Assembly: GCA_964413755.1 (NCBI GenBank)
Contig: CAYPTW010000074.1
Location: 1 to 11,936 of the forward strand
From: XN24 sp964413755
GTDB lineage: Bacteria; Pseudomonadota; Gammaproteobacteria; Steroidobacterales; XN24
Length of the DNA stretch: 11,936 nucleotides
Direction: 5' to 3'
Of the stretch, positions 1 through 6,961 are shown in pieces. The notes beneath the pieces were generated by a model. The model was not told the DNA's origin. It made no database searches and worked only from the letters and a program-made list of their open reading frames with translations. A program made the position numbers and the translations under genes. Positions within the stretch are counted from its first letter, which is position 1. The number at the start of each line of letters is the position of its first letter.

Positions 1-440
1 CGGACGGCTTCCTCGGCGAGCTGCCGGGGCGCAACGAGAACATCGGCGACGCGCGTATCAGGGGCGTCGAGCTCGGCTGGCGCGCGCAGCACGGCGCGTG
101 GATGATGGACACGCAACTGGTGCTGCAGCAGCCCGAGGACCGTAGCACCGGGGAGCAGCTGCTGCGGCGCGCCGAGCAGATCGCCACCGCCCAGCTCACG
201 CGCAGTCTCGGCGAGCACGAGCTCGGACTCCAAATGCTGGCCTCCGGCGAACGCAGGGACTTCGGCGACGTGCGCCTGGCGGGCTATGTGCTCCTCAATT
301 TCACCGCCAAGGTGCAACTGGCGGAACGCTGGGCGCTGCGGGCGCGGCTGGAAAACGTACTCGACCAGGACTACGAGCTGGTCGACGGCTACAACACGCC
401 GGGGCGCGGCATTTATGCCAGCCTGGCCTACAGTTACTGA
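1..440 (+). CDS. btuB: TonB-dependent vitamin B12 receptor BtuB, C-terminal part (5' end outside window)
   Basis: This is the C-terminal end of an outer-membrane TonB-dependent receptor, about 145 residues read in the frame that starts at base 3 and stops with TGA at 438-440. The visible part is the last beta-strands of the 22-strand barrel. It shows the RxRLENVLDQDYE stretch (NLFDKDYE in other receptors), then a DGYNTPGR segment close to the YGYxTxGR motif of BtuB, and an aromatic last residue (SLAYSY) as expected for BAM-dependent insertion. The plug, the TonB box and any upstream cobalamin riboswitch lie outside the window. The next gene, 17 bp downstream, is a cobalamin adenosyltransferase, and a BtuF-like gene follows on the other strand. 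This context supports a B12 receptor rather than a siderophore receptor. The family is secure; B12 as ligand is likely. Confidence 0.85.
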   Translation, partial: DGFLGELPGRNENIGDARIRGVELGWRAQHGAWMMDTQLVLQQPEDRSTGEQLLRRAEQIATAQLTRSLGEHELGLQMLASGERRDFGDVRLAGYVLLNFTAKVQLAERWALRARLENVLDQDYELVDGYNTPGRGIYASLAYSY

Positions 441-457
441 ACAGGACGGGAAAAGAC

Positions 458-1015
458 ATGGGACACAGGCTGAGCCGCATCTACACGCGCACCGGCGACG
501 ACGGCACCACCGGGCTGGGCGACGGCACGCGCGTGCCCAAGGACGATCTCCGCGTCGAGGCCTTCGGCACCGTCGACGAGGCCAACAGCGCAGTGGGCAT
601 GGTGCTCGCGGTACCGGCGCTGCCGGACTCGATCATCGAGTGCCTGACGCGCGTGCAGCACGACCTGTTCGATCTGGGCGGCGAGCTGTGCATTCCCGGC
701 TACACCGCCATCACGCCGGGCTACGTCGCCCGCCTGGAGCGCGAGCTGGACGACTTCAACGAGCCGCTGCCTGCGCTCAAGGACTTCATCCTGCCCGGCG
801 GCGGCCCGGGCGCTGCGGCCTGTCACTTTGCCCGCACGGTGACGCGCCGCGCGGAGCGTCGCGTGTGGACGCTGGGGCAGCGCGACGACGTCAATCCGGA
901 GGCCTCGCGCTATCTGAACCGGCTCTCCGACCTGCTGTTCGTCCTCGCGCGCGTCATCGCGCGCCACGAGCAGGGTTCGGAAGTGCTCTGGCAGAAGGGC
1001 CTCAACCGGGACTAG
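458..1015 (+). CDS. Cob(I)alamin adenosyltransferase, PduO/ATR type
   Basis: A 185-residue cytoplasmic enzyme that transfers the 5'-deoxyadenosyl group of ATP to cob(I)alamin or cob(I)yrinate diamide, giving the adenosyl cofactor. Full PduO-family length. The N-terminal ATP-binding motif is at residues 10-22 (TRTGDDGTTGLGD), followed by FGTVDEANSAVG (36-47), LPGGGPGAA (112-120), the Arg-rich RTVTRRAERR helix (126-135) and NRLSDLLFVLAR (154-165). These are the signature blocks of the PduO fold and differ from the P-loop CobA/BtuR type. The ATG is preceded by a GGGAAAAG purine stretch at a usable distance. Only 17 bp separate it from btuB, so the two are probably co-transcribed to convert imported B12 to adenosylcobalamin. 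Its TAG lies in a CTAG shared with the converging btuF gene. Often annotated cobO or pduO; I leave the symbol open. Confidence 0.93.
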   Translation: MGHRLSRIYTRTGDDGTTGLGDGTRVPKDDLRVEAFGTVDEANSAVGMVLAVPALPDSIIECLTRVQHDLFDLGGELCIPGYTAITPGYVARLERELDDFNEPLPALKDFILPGGGPGAAACHFARTVTRRAERRVWTLGQRDDVNPEASRYLNRLSDLLFVLARVIARHEQGSEVLWQKGLNRD

Positions 1016-1975
1016 GGCCGCGCCTGGTCGAGGGCGGCGCACACGGCACGCGCGCCGTCCAGGATGCGCGGCGACGGGCGCGCCAGCAGGTCGCCGGGCA
1101 CCGTGTAGAGGTGGCCGGCTGCCACCGCCGCGACCTCGTTCCAGCGCCGCCATTCGGCAAGCTCGGCAGCCTGCCGCTGCGTGGAGAGAATCACCTCGGG
1201 GTTGCGCGCCACGATGGCTTCGAGCCCGACGGCGGGCGCCAGCACGGCCTGGTCGCCGAAGATATTCCGCCCCCGGCACAGGGCGATCACCTGGCTGATC
1301 ACCTGGCGGCCGCCGACGGTGTAGAGCGGCCGCCAGGACACCTGGTAGAACACGCGCAACTCCGCCTTCCCGGCCTGCTCCGCCCGCAATGCGGCCAGGC
1401 CGGCATGGTAGCGGGCCGCCGCCTGCGCAGCCGCCGCGGAAGTGCCGGCGAGACGCCCGATCGCCTCGATCTGCGTGCCGATGTCCTCCAGCGTCTCGAC
1501 CCCGAAAGTCACCAGCCGGAAGCCCTGCCCTTCGACCTGCCGCAGCAGCCGCGCCGGGTTGCCGCCCTCCCAGCCCAGCACCAGGTCGGGCGCCAGTGCC
1601 ACCAGGGTCTCGAGATCCACCTGCACCGCGCTGCCGACCCGCGGCAGGTCTTCCACGCCGGGCGGGTAATCGCTCCAGTCGCTCACGCCGACCAGCCGGT
1701 CACCGGCCCCGGCGGCGTGCACCAGCTCGGCCAGGTGTGGCGCCAGGGTGACGATGCGGCGCGCGGGTGCGGGTGCGGGTGCGGGTNNNNNNNNNNNNNN
1801 NNNNNNNNNNNNNNNNNNNNNNNNNNNNNNNNNNNNNNNNNNNNNNNNNNNNNNNNNNNNNNNNNNNNNNNNNNNNNNNNNNNNNNCCGGGCGGGGACGC
1901 TGCGCCGGCCGTCGGCACGAGCGCAAGGCCGGCCGCGACGCACAGCGTCGCCGCCAGGAGGCGCCGCGGGATCAC
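1012..1975 (-). CDS. btuF: Cobalamin-binding periplasmic protein, BtuF-like (interrupted by an assembly gap)
   Basis: Substrate-binding protein of the helical-backbone metal receptor family, expected to carry cobalamin in the periplasm to a BtuCD-type ABC importer. The mature domain reads RRIVTLAPHLAELVHAAGAG, VGVSDWSDYPPGVEDLPRVG, ALAPDLVLGWEGG, SWRPLYTVGGRQVIS and LCRGRNIFGD, all typical of BtuF. I place the start at a GTG (1973-1975) because it gives a clear signal peptide (IPRRLLAATLCVAAGLALVPTAGAA) and overlaps the ampE stop as GTGA. As printed, the signal peptide and mature domain are in different frames across the 100 N. They join in frame if the true gap length is a multiple of three, so this is a gap artefact and not a frameshift. 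The gap lies in a (Pro-Ala)n linker. No btuC or btuD is visible here. The stop is shared with the converging adenosyltransferase gene. Confidence 0.85.
1764..1786 (-). repeat. Hexanucleotide tandem repeat coding a Pro-Ala linker
   Basis: Nearly four perfect units of GCGGGT on the plus strand (ACCCGC on the coding strand) run straight into the N block. In the btuF frame they encode alternating Pro and Ala. Simple GC-rich repeats of this kind collapse or break short-read assemblies, so the gap probably contains more copies. Unit number could vary between strains, changing linker length without shifting the frame because each unit is six bases. Confidence 0.75.
1787..1886. other. Assembly gap (100 N) inside btuF
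   Basis: Exactly 100 N, a common placeholder for a gap of unknown length. It lies between the signal peptide and the mature domain of the BtuF-like protein and abuts a hexanucleotide repeat. The two coding halves need a real length divisible by three to join in frame. Confidence 0.97.
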
Positions 1976-2844
1976 GTCGCCCAGCCGACCAGGGTCAGGG
2001 CGGCAATGACCGTGAGCCAGATCAGCAGTGCGCGGCGCACCAGGTCGCGTGCAGCCCCGACGGCGGCCACCTGTCCGGACTCCGGGCAGCGGCGCCGGAT
2101 GGCGCCGATGCCGGCGGCGGCGAGGATGTTCTCGCTGACGCGGAAGAAGCCCGTGGAGGTGCGCTGGTAGTAGGCGCGCCAGTCCTCGAAGGCGTCGTCG
2201 AAGCTGCCGGCCACGGCATAGGAGGCGGCCAGCAGGCGCGCCGGAATCCAGGTGACGATGCCGAACAGCAGCTCGGCGCGCGCGGTGTTGGGCCCGCCGG
2301 TGCCGGTGGCACGCACGTGGCGCCGGAACAGGTCGGCCACGCGGTAGGCCCAGGCGCCGGCCGGACCGAGCACCATGAACCAGAAGATCACCCCGAACAG
2401 GGTGTGGTTGGCCTGCACCAGGATCGCGGCCTCCAGCTTGCGCGCGGTGGCCCGCTCGGTGGCCTCGCTGTCGCCCGCGCAAATGGCCTGCTCGGCCGCA
2501 TCCGCCGCGGCGACGTCACCGCGCGCCTTCGCCTCCAGCCAGGCCTCGGCCTGCGCCAGCAGGTCCTGCGGCCCGAGGCTCAGCACCAGGATCAACGTGG
2601 CGAAGGCGATGTACGGCAGGCCCGCGAGCACGTCGTGGAAGTTCCAGGCAAGCCAGGCCACCGGCACCGCCGGCAGCAACATCACCACCAGCCCGATGAG
2701 CAGGCCGAGGTGGCCGGGTGCGCCACGCATCCAGCCCGCGCCGAGGTCGAACCAGCCCGTGAACCAGGTGTTCTCACGCAGGTCCAGCAGCCGCGTCTGC
2801 ATGCGCTCCAGCGCCAGTCCGAGTATCAGTGCGATCAGGTTCAT
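1972..2844 (-). CDS. ampE: AmpE-like inner-membrane protein (CobD/CbiB superfamily)
   Basis: A 290-residue integral membrane protein similar in length to E. coli AmpE (284). The N-terminus MNLIALILGLALER matches the AmpE pattern (E. coli MTLFTTLLVLIFER). The central ILVQANHTLFGVIFWFMVLGP block, and TWIPARLLAASYAVAG (198-213), are family signatures. Hydrophobic segments lie near 45-67, 72-91, 148-168 and 272-288, with a long charged cytoplasmic-type loop at 95-140. AmpE is historically a sensory or accessory protein of AmpC induction, and its exact biochemistry is unsettled. It belongs to the same Pfam family as cobinamide-phosphate synthase CbiB/CobD. However, the N-terminal LLGDP and HPV motifs of true CbiB are absent, and ampD sits directly upstream, so AmpE is the better call despite the cobalamin neighbours. 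It overlaps ampD by ATGA and btuF by GTGA, so the three are co-translated. Confidence 0.88.
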   Translation of the reverse strand: MNLIALILGLALERMQTRLLDLRENTWFTGWFDLGAGWMRGAPGHLGLLIGLVVMLLPAVPVAWLAWNFHDVLAGLPYIAFATLILVLSLGPQDLLAQAEAWLEAKARGDVAAADAAEQAICAGDSEATERATARKLEAAILVQANHTLFGVIFWFMVLGPAGAWAYRVADLFRRHVRATGTGGPNTARAELLFGIVTWIPARLLAASYAVAGSFDDAFEDWRAYYQRTSTGFFRVSENILAAAGIGAIRRRCPESGQVAAVGAARDLVRRALLIWLTVIAALTLVGWAT

Positions 2845-3452
2845 GAGGCCCTCTTGGACTTGGCAGTATAGCGGCGCGGCGCCAGCCAGCGCGCCAGCCG
2901 GGCCCAGTCGAAGGACGGCCCGGGATCGGTCTTGCGCCCCGGGGCGATGTCGCTGTGGCCGGCGAGACGCTGCGGCGACAGCGTGGGATAGGCACGACAC
3001 AGCGCGCGGATGGACACCGCCAGGCGCCGGTATTGCGCGGTGGTGTAGCCGCCGTCGTCGGTGCCTTCCAGCTCGATCCCGACGGAGAAATCGTTGCAGT
3101 CCTCGCGTCCCTGCCAGCACGACGCGCCGGCATGCCAGGCGCGGCGGTGGAACGGCACGTACTGCACCAGCTCGCCGTCGCGGCGGATGAGCAGGTGCGC
3201 CGACACGCGCAGCGCGGCAACCGCGCCGAAATAGGGATGGGCACGCGGGTTCAGCTGGTTGGTGAACAGGCGGTCGATCCACGGCCCGCCGAACTCACCG
3301 GGCGGCAGGCTGATGTTGTGCACCACGATGAGCTCCGGGCGCATGCCCGGCGGGCGCGCGTTGTGGTTCGGCGACGGCACCTGGCGCGCGGCAGCGAACA
3401 GGCCGCTGTCGCGGTCGATGGTGAACCTGGGCCGGGGTTTGCGCGCCGCCAT
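2841..3452 (-). CDS. ampD: 1,6-anhydro-N-acetylmuramyl-L-alanine amidase AmpD
   Basis: A cytoplasmic zinc amidase of 203 residues. It cleaves the lactyl-amide bond of anhydro-muropeptides during cell-wall recycling and so keeps the AmpR-activating muropeptides low. By alignment with enterobacterial AmpD, the zinc ligands are H45 (VVHNISLPPGEFGGPWID), H166 and D176 (GHSDIAPGRKTDPGP). The catalytic residues are E127 (GIELEG) and K174. The substrate-contact stretch RVSAHLLIRRDGELVQYVPF is also intact. It lacks a signal peptide, as expected of AmpD rather than of periplasmic AmiD. The chosen ATG at 3450-3452 gives about 11 extra N-terminal residues compared with E. coli; no strong ribosome-binding site is visible and a start further upstream is possible. 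First gene of the ampD-ampE-btuF operon, divergent from argE. The open frame continues far upstream antisense to argE, but that is not coding. Confidence 0.95.
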   Translation of the reverse strand: MAARKPRPRFTIDRDSGLFAAARQVPSPNHNARPPGMRPELIVVHNISLPPGEFGGPWIDRLFTNQLNPRAHPYFGAVAALRVSAHLLIRRDGELVQYVPFHRRAWHAGASCWQGREDCNDFSVGIELEGTDDGGYTTAQYRRLAVSIRALCRAYPTLSPQRLAGHSDIAPGRKTDPGPSFDWARLARWLAPRRYTAKSKRAS

Positions 3453-3460
3453 GCGCACAG

Positions 3461-3500
3461 TCTGCACCGGCCTGCGCCCGCTTGCACCCGCTTGCACCCG
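3461..3500. repeat. Four 10-bp tandem repeats in the ampD-argE divergent intergenic region
   Basis: Four consecutive 10-base units: tctgcaccgg, cctgcgcccg, cttgcacccg, cttgcacccg. The last two are identical and the first two are degenerate. They fill most of the 75-bp space between the divergent ampD and argE starts. A 10-bp period is close to one helical turn. A regulatory role is possible but unproven; replication slippage in GC-rich DNA would leave the same pattern. Confidence 0.6.
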
Positions 3501-3527
3501 CGCCGGCGCACCCGGATCATGCGCAGG

Positions 3528-4688
3528 ATGAACAACAAGCTTCCCAATCTCCAGGACATGATGCGCCGGCTGGTGGCCGTGCCCTCGGTCAGCAGCCTGC
3601 AAGCCGCGCACGACCAGAGCAACCACGCGGTGAGCGAACTGCTTGCCGGCTGGCTGGAACCGCTGGGCTTCAGCATCGAGATCAAGCCGGTGCCGGGCCT
3701 CGCCGGCAAGTACAACCTGGTGGCGCGCAGCGCCCCCGGCGACGACGGCCTGGTGCTGTCCGGCCACACCGACACCGTGCCTTACGACGCCAGCCGCTGG
3801 ACCCGCGATCCCTTCGCCGGCGAGGTGCACGACGGCCGCCTCTACGGCCTCGGCAGCGCCGACATGAAGTCCTTTCTCGCCGTTGCCGCGCACGCCGCCG
3901 CGCGCGTCGACCTGGAGAAGCTGGCGCGACCGCTGGTCATTGTCGGCACCGCCGACGAGGAGAGCGGCATGGGCGGTGCGCGCGCGCTGGTGGACGAAGG
4001 CGAACCGCTCGGCAGCCGCGTCGTGATCGGCGAGCCCACCGGCCTCAAGCCCATCAACCGCCACAAGGGCGTGCTCATGGAGCGCATCCGCATCGAGGGG
4101 CGCAGCGGGCATGCCAGCAACCCGGCCGCCGGCCTGAACGCCATCGACGGCGCCATGGCCGCGATCGGCGCCCTGCACGCCTTCATCGACGGGCTGGCCG
4201 AAAAGTATCCGGGCGCGGCGTTCCCGGTGCACGGCCCGACGCTCAACATCGGCGCCATCCGCGGCGGCGACAACCCGAACCGCATCTGCGCCGGTTGCGA
4301 GCTGGACGTGGACCTCAGGCTGGTGCCCGGCATGCGCTGCGGCGAAACGCGCAGCGCATTGCGCGCCGCCGTGAGCCGAGCGCTCGAAGGCAGCGGCTTC
4401 GAGCTGAGCTTCACTGCGCTTTTCGACGGCATCGACCCGCTCGCGCCGGGCGCGCACCGGGACCTTGCCGAGGCCTGCGAGCACGCCTCCGGGCATGCCT
4501 GCGGCGCGGTGAACTTCGGCACCGAGGGCCCGCTGTTCCAGCAGCTCGACATGGACGTGGTGATCTGCGGCCCCGGTGACATCGCCGTGGCGCACCAGCC
4601 GGACGAGTCGATCGCGCTCACCCAGGCGTACCGGGCCGTGGACGTGGTAGAGCAGGTGGTGCGGCACTTCTGCAGCCAGGCGGGATGA
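3528..4688 (+). CDS. argE: Acetylornithine deacetylase ArgE (M20 family)
   Basis: A cytoplasmic di-zinc hydrolase that converts N2-acetylornithine to ornithine and acetate in linear arginine synthesis. It is 386 residues from this ATG, against 383 in E. coli. With this start the metal and catalytic residues fall at H80 and D82 (SGHTDTVPY), D112 (GLGSADMKS), E144/E145 (TADEESGMGG), E169 (IGEPTG) and H356 (AVAHQPDE), almost the E. coli numbering, which favours this start. An in-frame ATG nine bases upstream (3519) is the alternative; neither has a strong ribosome-binding site. The dimerisation domain (about 180-290) contains RSGHASNPAAGLNAI. The gene shares its last four bases (ATGA) with bioA. 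Desuccinylases such as DapE are related, but the GTEGPLFQQL and CGPGDIAVAHQPDES motifs fit ArgE best. Confidence 0.93.
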   Translation: MNNKLPNLQDMMRRLVAVPSVSSLQAAHDQSNHAVSELLAGWLEPLGFSIEIKPVPGLAGKYNLVARSAPGDDGLVLSGHTDTVPYDASRWTRDPFAGEVHDGRLYGLGSADMKSFLAVAAHAAARVDLEKLARPLVIVGTADEESGMGGARALVDEGEPLGSRVVIGEPTGLKPINRHKGVLMERIRIEGRSGHASNPAAGLNAIDGAMAAIGALHAFIDGLAEKYPGAAFPVHGPTLNIGAIRGGDNPNRICAGCELDVDLRLVPGMRCGETRSALRAAVSRALEGSGFELSFTALFDGIDPLAPGAHRDLAEACEHASGHACGAVNFGTEGPLFQQLDMDVVICGPGDIAVAHQPDESIALTQAYRAVDVVEQVVRHFCSQAG

Positions 4689-6052
4689 GCACGCGCCCCG
4701 ATCCCAACGCCACGCTGGTGGCGCGCGACCTGGCCTGCGTGTGGCACCCCTGCACGCAGATGAAGGACCACGAGTGGCTGCCCATGATCCCCATCCGCCG
4801 CGGCGCCGGCGCGTGGCTGGAGGACTGCAACGGGCGGCATTACCTGGACTGCATCAGCTCCTGGTGGGTGAACCTGTTCGGCCACGCCAACCCGGTGATC
4901 GCCAATGCGGTGCGCCGCCAGGTGGACACGCTGGAGCACGTCATGCTGGCGGGCTTCACCCACGAGCCGGTGGTGGAGCTGTCCGAGCGCCTGGTCAGGG
5001 TTACGCCGGCGGGGCTCACGCGCTGCTTCTATGCCGACAACGGCTCCTCGGCGGTCGAAGTGGCGCTGAAAATGAGCTTCCACTACTGGTTGAACCGTGG
5101 TGAGCCGCAGCGCAAGCGCTTCGTCGCGCTGCAGAACAGCTACCACGGCGAGACCCTGGGCGCGCTCGCCGTGGGCGACGTCGGCCTGTACAAGGACACC
5201 TACCAGCCGCTGCTCATGGAGTGCCTGCTGGCGCCCTCGCCGGACGCCTACCTGGCCGAGCCCGGCGAGAGCGCGGCGGATTTCGCGCGCCGCCGCGCGG
5301 CCGATCTCGAGGCCCTGCTGGAGCGGCACGCCGGCGAGGTGTGCGCGGTGATCGTGGAACCGCTGGTGCAGTGCGCCGGCTACATGCGCATGCACGACCC
5401 GGCCTACCTGGCGGAGCTGCGCGCCATCTGCGACCGCCATCGCGTGCACCTCATCGCCGACGAGATCGCCACCGGCTTCGGCCGCACCGGCACCATGTTC
5501 GCCTGCGAGCAGGCCGGCATCGCGCCGGATTTCATGTGCCTGTCGAAGGGCCTCACCGGCGGCTTCCTGCCGCTCTCCGTGGTCCTCACCGGCGACGAGG
5601 TCTACGACGCTTTCTACGACGAGTACGCCACGCTGCGCGCCTTCCTGCATTCGCACAGCTATACCGGCAACCCCGTGGCCTGCGCTGCGGCGCTGGCCAC
5701 GCTGGACCTGTTCGCCGCCAGCGACGTGCTGGGCGAGAACGAAGAGCGCGCGCGACTGATGCGCGCCGGCGTGGCGGAGCTCGAGGACCACCCGCACGTG
5801 GGCGACATCCGCCAGCACGGCATGATCCTGGCGATCGAGATGGTGCAGGACCGCAACACGCGCACGCCCTATCCCTGGCAGGAACGGCGCGGCATCCGCG
5901 TCTACCAGTACGGCCTGGAGCACAACATGCTGCTGCGCCCGCTCGGGCACGTGGTGTATTTCATGCCGCCCTACGTGGTCAACGAGGAGGAGATCGCGCA
6001 GATGACGCGCGTCGCCATTGACGGCATCCACCACGCCACGCGGCCGGACTGA
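4685..6052 (+). CDS. bioA: Adenosylmethionine-8-amino-7-oxononanoate aminotransferase BioA
   Basis: A fold-type I PLP aminotransferase of 455 residues. It makes 7,8-diaminopelargonate from 7-keto-8-aminopelargonate with S-adenosylmethionine as amino donor, the antepenultimate step of biotin synthesis. The N-terminal WHPCTQMKDHEWLPMIPI is diagnostic for BioA. The phosphate-binding GSS is at 120-122, the PLP-stacking Tyr at 153 (NSYHGET), the PLP-N1 Asp at 259 (ADEIATGFGRTG) and the Schiff-base Lys at 288 (LSKGLTGG). HSHSYTGNPVACAAA (322-336) and MLLRPLGHVVYFMPPY near the end complete the family pattern. The length is a little above E. coli BioA (429). It starts in the ATGA that ends argE, so it is probably translated by re-initiation. 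No other bio genes are in the window. A GC-rich hairpin spans its stop codon. Confidence 0.97.
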   Translation: MSTRPDPNATLVARDLACVWHPCTQMKDHEWLPMIPIRRGAGAWLEDCNGRHYLDCISSWWVNLFGHANPVIANAVRRQVDTLEHVMLAGFTHEPVVELSERLVRVTPAGLTRCFYADNGSSAVEVALKMSFHYWLNRGEPQRKRFVALQNSYHGETLGALAVGDVGLYKDTYQPLLMECLLAPSPDAYLAEPGESAADFARRRAADLEALLERHAGEVCAVIVEPLVQCAGYMRMHDPAYLAELRAICDRHRVHLIADEIATGFGRTGTMFACEQAGIAPDFMCLSKGLTGGFLPLSVVLTGDEVYDAFYDEYATLRAFLHSHSYTGNPVACAAALATLDLFAASDVLGENEERARLMRAGVAELEDHPHVGDIRQHGMILAIEMVQDRNTRTPYPWQERRGIRVYQYGLEHNMLLRPLGHVVYFMPPYVVNEEEIAQMTRVAIDGIHHATRPD

Positions 6053-6060
6053 GCCGGCCG
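6041..6060. terminator. GC hairpin spanning the bioA stop codon
   Basis: Perfect 7-bp all-GC inverted repeat (cggccgg at 6041-6047, ccggccg at 6054-6060) with a 6-base loop that contains the TGA stop. It lies in the 27-bp gap and gene edge between the converging bioA and the minus-strand beta-barrel gene. There is no T-run on either side, so it is not a classical intrinsic terminator. It could act as a 3'-end-stabilising or Rho-assisted element, or be chance in this composition. Confidence 0.3.
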
Positions 6061-6079
6061 GCTCGACGTCCCCCCGCGC

Positions 6080-6940
6080 TCAGAAGGCGACGTTGAAGAA
6101 AGCCTGCGGGCCCTGGTAGGTCCAGTCCAGCGTGCCATTGAAGCCTGAATCCTCGCCATCGACATCGACTCGGAACCAGTCGTAACCCAGGCCTATGCCA
6201 ACCCGCGGATGCCACTGCCAGAGCAGCGTGGCCCGCCAGTTCAGGATCCTGCCCTCGTAGTCGCCGACACTCAGGTAGAAAGCCTGTCCAAGCACGTCAG
6301 CGTAGACCTCGTCGCTGAGACGCCACAGACCGCGCGCACCGAACACCGGCAGCGGGGCATCCACGTCGGCTGTGCTGCCGCGTTCCACCGAGCCCTGCTC
6401 GTCACCTATCTGGACCTGCGCCAGGAGAGTCGCCTCCAGCTGCGTGTTGTGCAGGCCCACACTGCCGGTGACCTCGAGGTCCGGGCGCTTCACGAACGCG
6501 TACTCGTAGGCAAGCTCGAAGACCTCGAAACCGAAAGTGCCGCGCGCGAAGGCACCCACCGGGATGACTTCACCCTCCCAGATGATCTCGTCCTCGATGC
6601 GGCGCTCGCCCGACGATGAATAGTCGGTGTACATCAGTCGCAGGTGATGGCGGCCGGTGATGCGCCACAGGCCGTCGAAACGGAAGCGGGAAACATCCTT
6701 GTCGCCGATGGTCCGCCCCCAGTCCACCGGCGTGCCGATTTCCCCGAGCTTGCCGTCCACCCTGATTTTCAGGGACGAACCATTGATGAAGGTGCCGAGC
6801 CCGAACTGGAAGCGGTCGTTGAGCAGGTTGCCGTCGTCATCGCCCGCCGCTGCGCTGCCGGGGAGGATGAACGCGAACAGGCAACCGGCAAGCAGCCCCT
6901 GCGCCAGCGTGGGCAGGCGACCCCGAGTCTTCGTTTTCAT
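6080..6940 (-). CDS. Putative outer-membrane beta-barrel protein, unrecognised family
   Basis: Predicted 286-residue exported protein. I do not recognise a named family. The N-terminus MKTKTRGRLPTLAQGLLAGCLFAFILPGSAAA is a signal peptide with a likely cut after AAA (residue 32). A lipobox-like LAGC at 17-20 lies inside the hydrophobic core and is probably fortuitous. The mature part alternates polar and hydrophobic residues, is rich in aromatic and Gly residues (RFRFDGLWRITGRHHLRLMYTDYS, FELAYEYAF, RATLLWQWHPRVGIGLGYDW) and ends in Phe (FFNVAF), as in BAM-inserted barrels. The start is fixed by a strong GGAGG seven bases before the ATG; in-frame starts further upstream lack this. It is a single gene placed against bioA and divergent from rsmE. 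Function unknown; a small pore or surface protein is a guess. Confidence 0.8.
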   Translation of the reverse strand: MKTKTRGRLPTLAQGLLAGCLFAFILPGSAAAGDDDGNLLNDRFQFGLGTFINGSSLKIRVDGKLGEIGTPVDWGRTIGDKDVSRFRFDGLWRITGRHHLRLMYTDYSSSGERRIEDEIIWEGEVIPVGAFARGTFGFEVFELAYEYAFVKRPDLEVTGSVGLHNTQLEATLLAQVQIGDEQGSVERGSTADVDAPLPVFGARGLWRLSDEVYADVLGQAFYLSVGDYEGRILNWRATLLWQWHPRVGIGLGYDWFRVDVDGEDSGFNGTLDWTYQGPQAFFNVAF

Positions 6941-6961
6941 TTGCTTTCCTCCCCCGCGACT

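Noticed and set aside
441..457. Cobalamin riboswitch between btuB and the adenosyltransferase gene
   Set aside because: The gap is only 17 bp; any riboswitch would be upstream of btuB, outside the window.
1012..1975. Apparent frameshift in btuF
   Set aside because: The frame change coincides exactly with the 100-N placeholder; a true gap length divisible by three restores the frame.
286..2871. 861-codon plus-strand open frame
   Set aside because: Crosses the adenosyltransferase in another frame, the N gap, and the antisense of btuF and ampE. The Arg/Ala/Pro-rich translation has no protein features.
2841..4667. 608-codon minus-strand open frame covering argE
   Set aside because: Only its last 203 codons are AmpD. 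The rest is antisense to argE, has low-complexity His/Ala/Val-rich composition and no homology signal, as expected from open antisense frames in GC-rich DNA.
3842..6034. 730-codon minus-strand open frame antisense to bioA and argE
   Set aside because: Lies opposite two well-supported genes. Composition is typical of antisense GC-rich frames, with no recognisable domain or ribosome-binding site.
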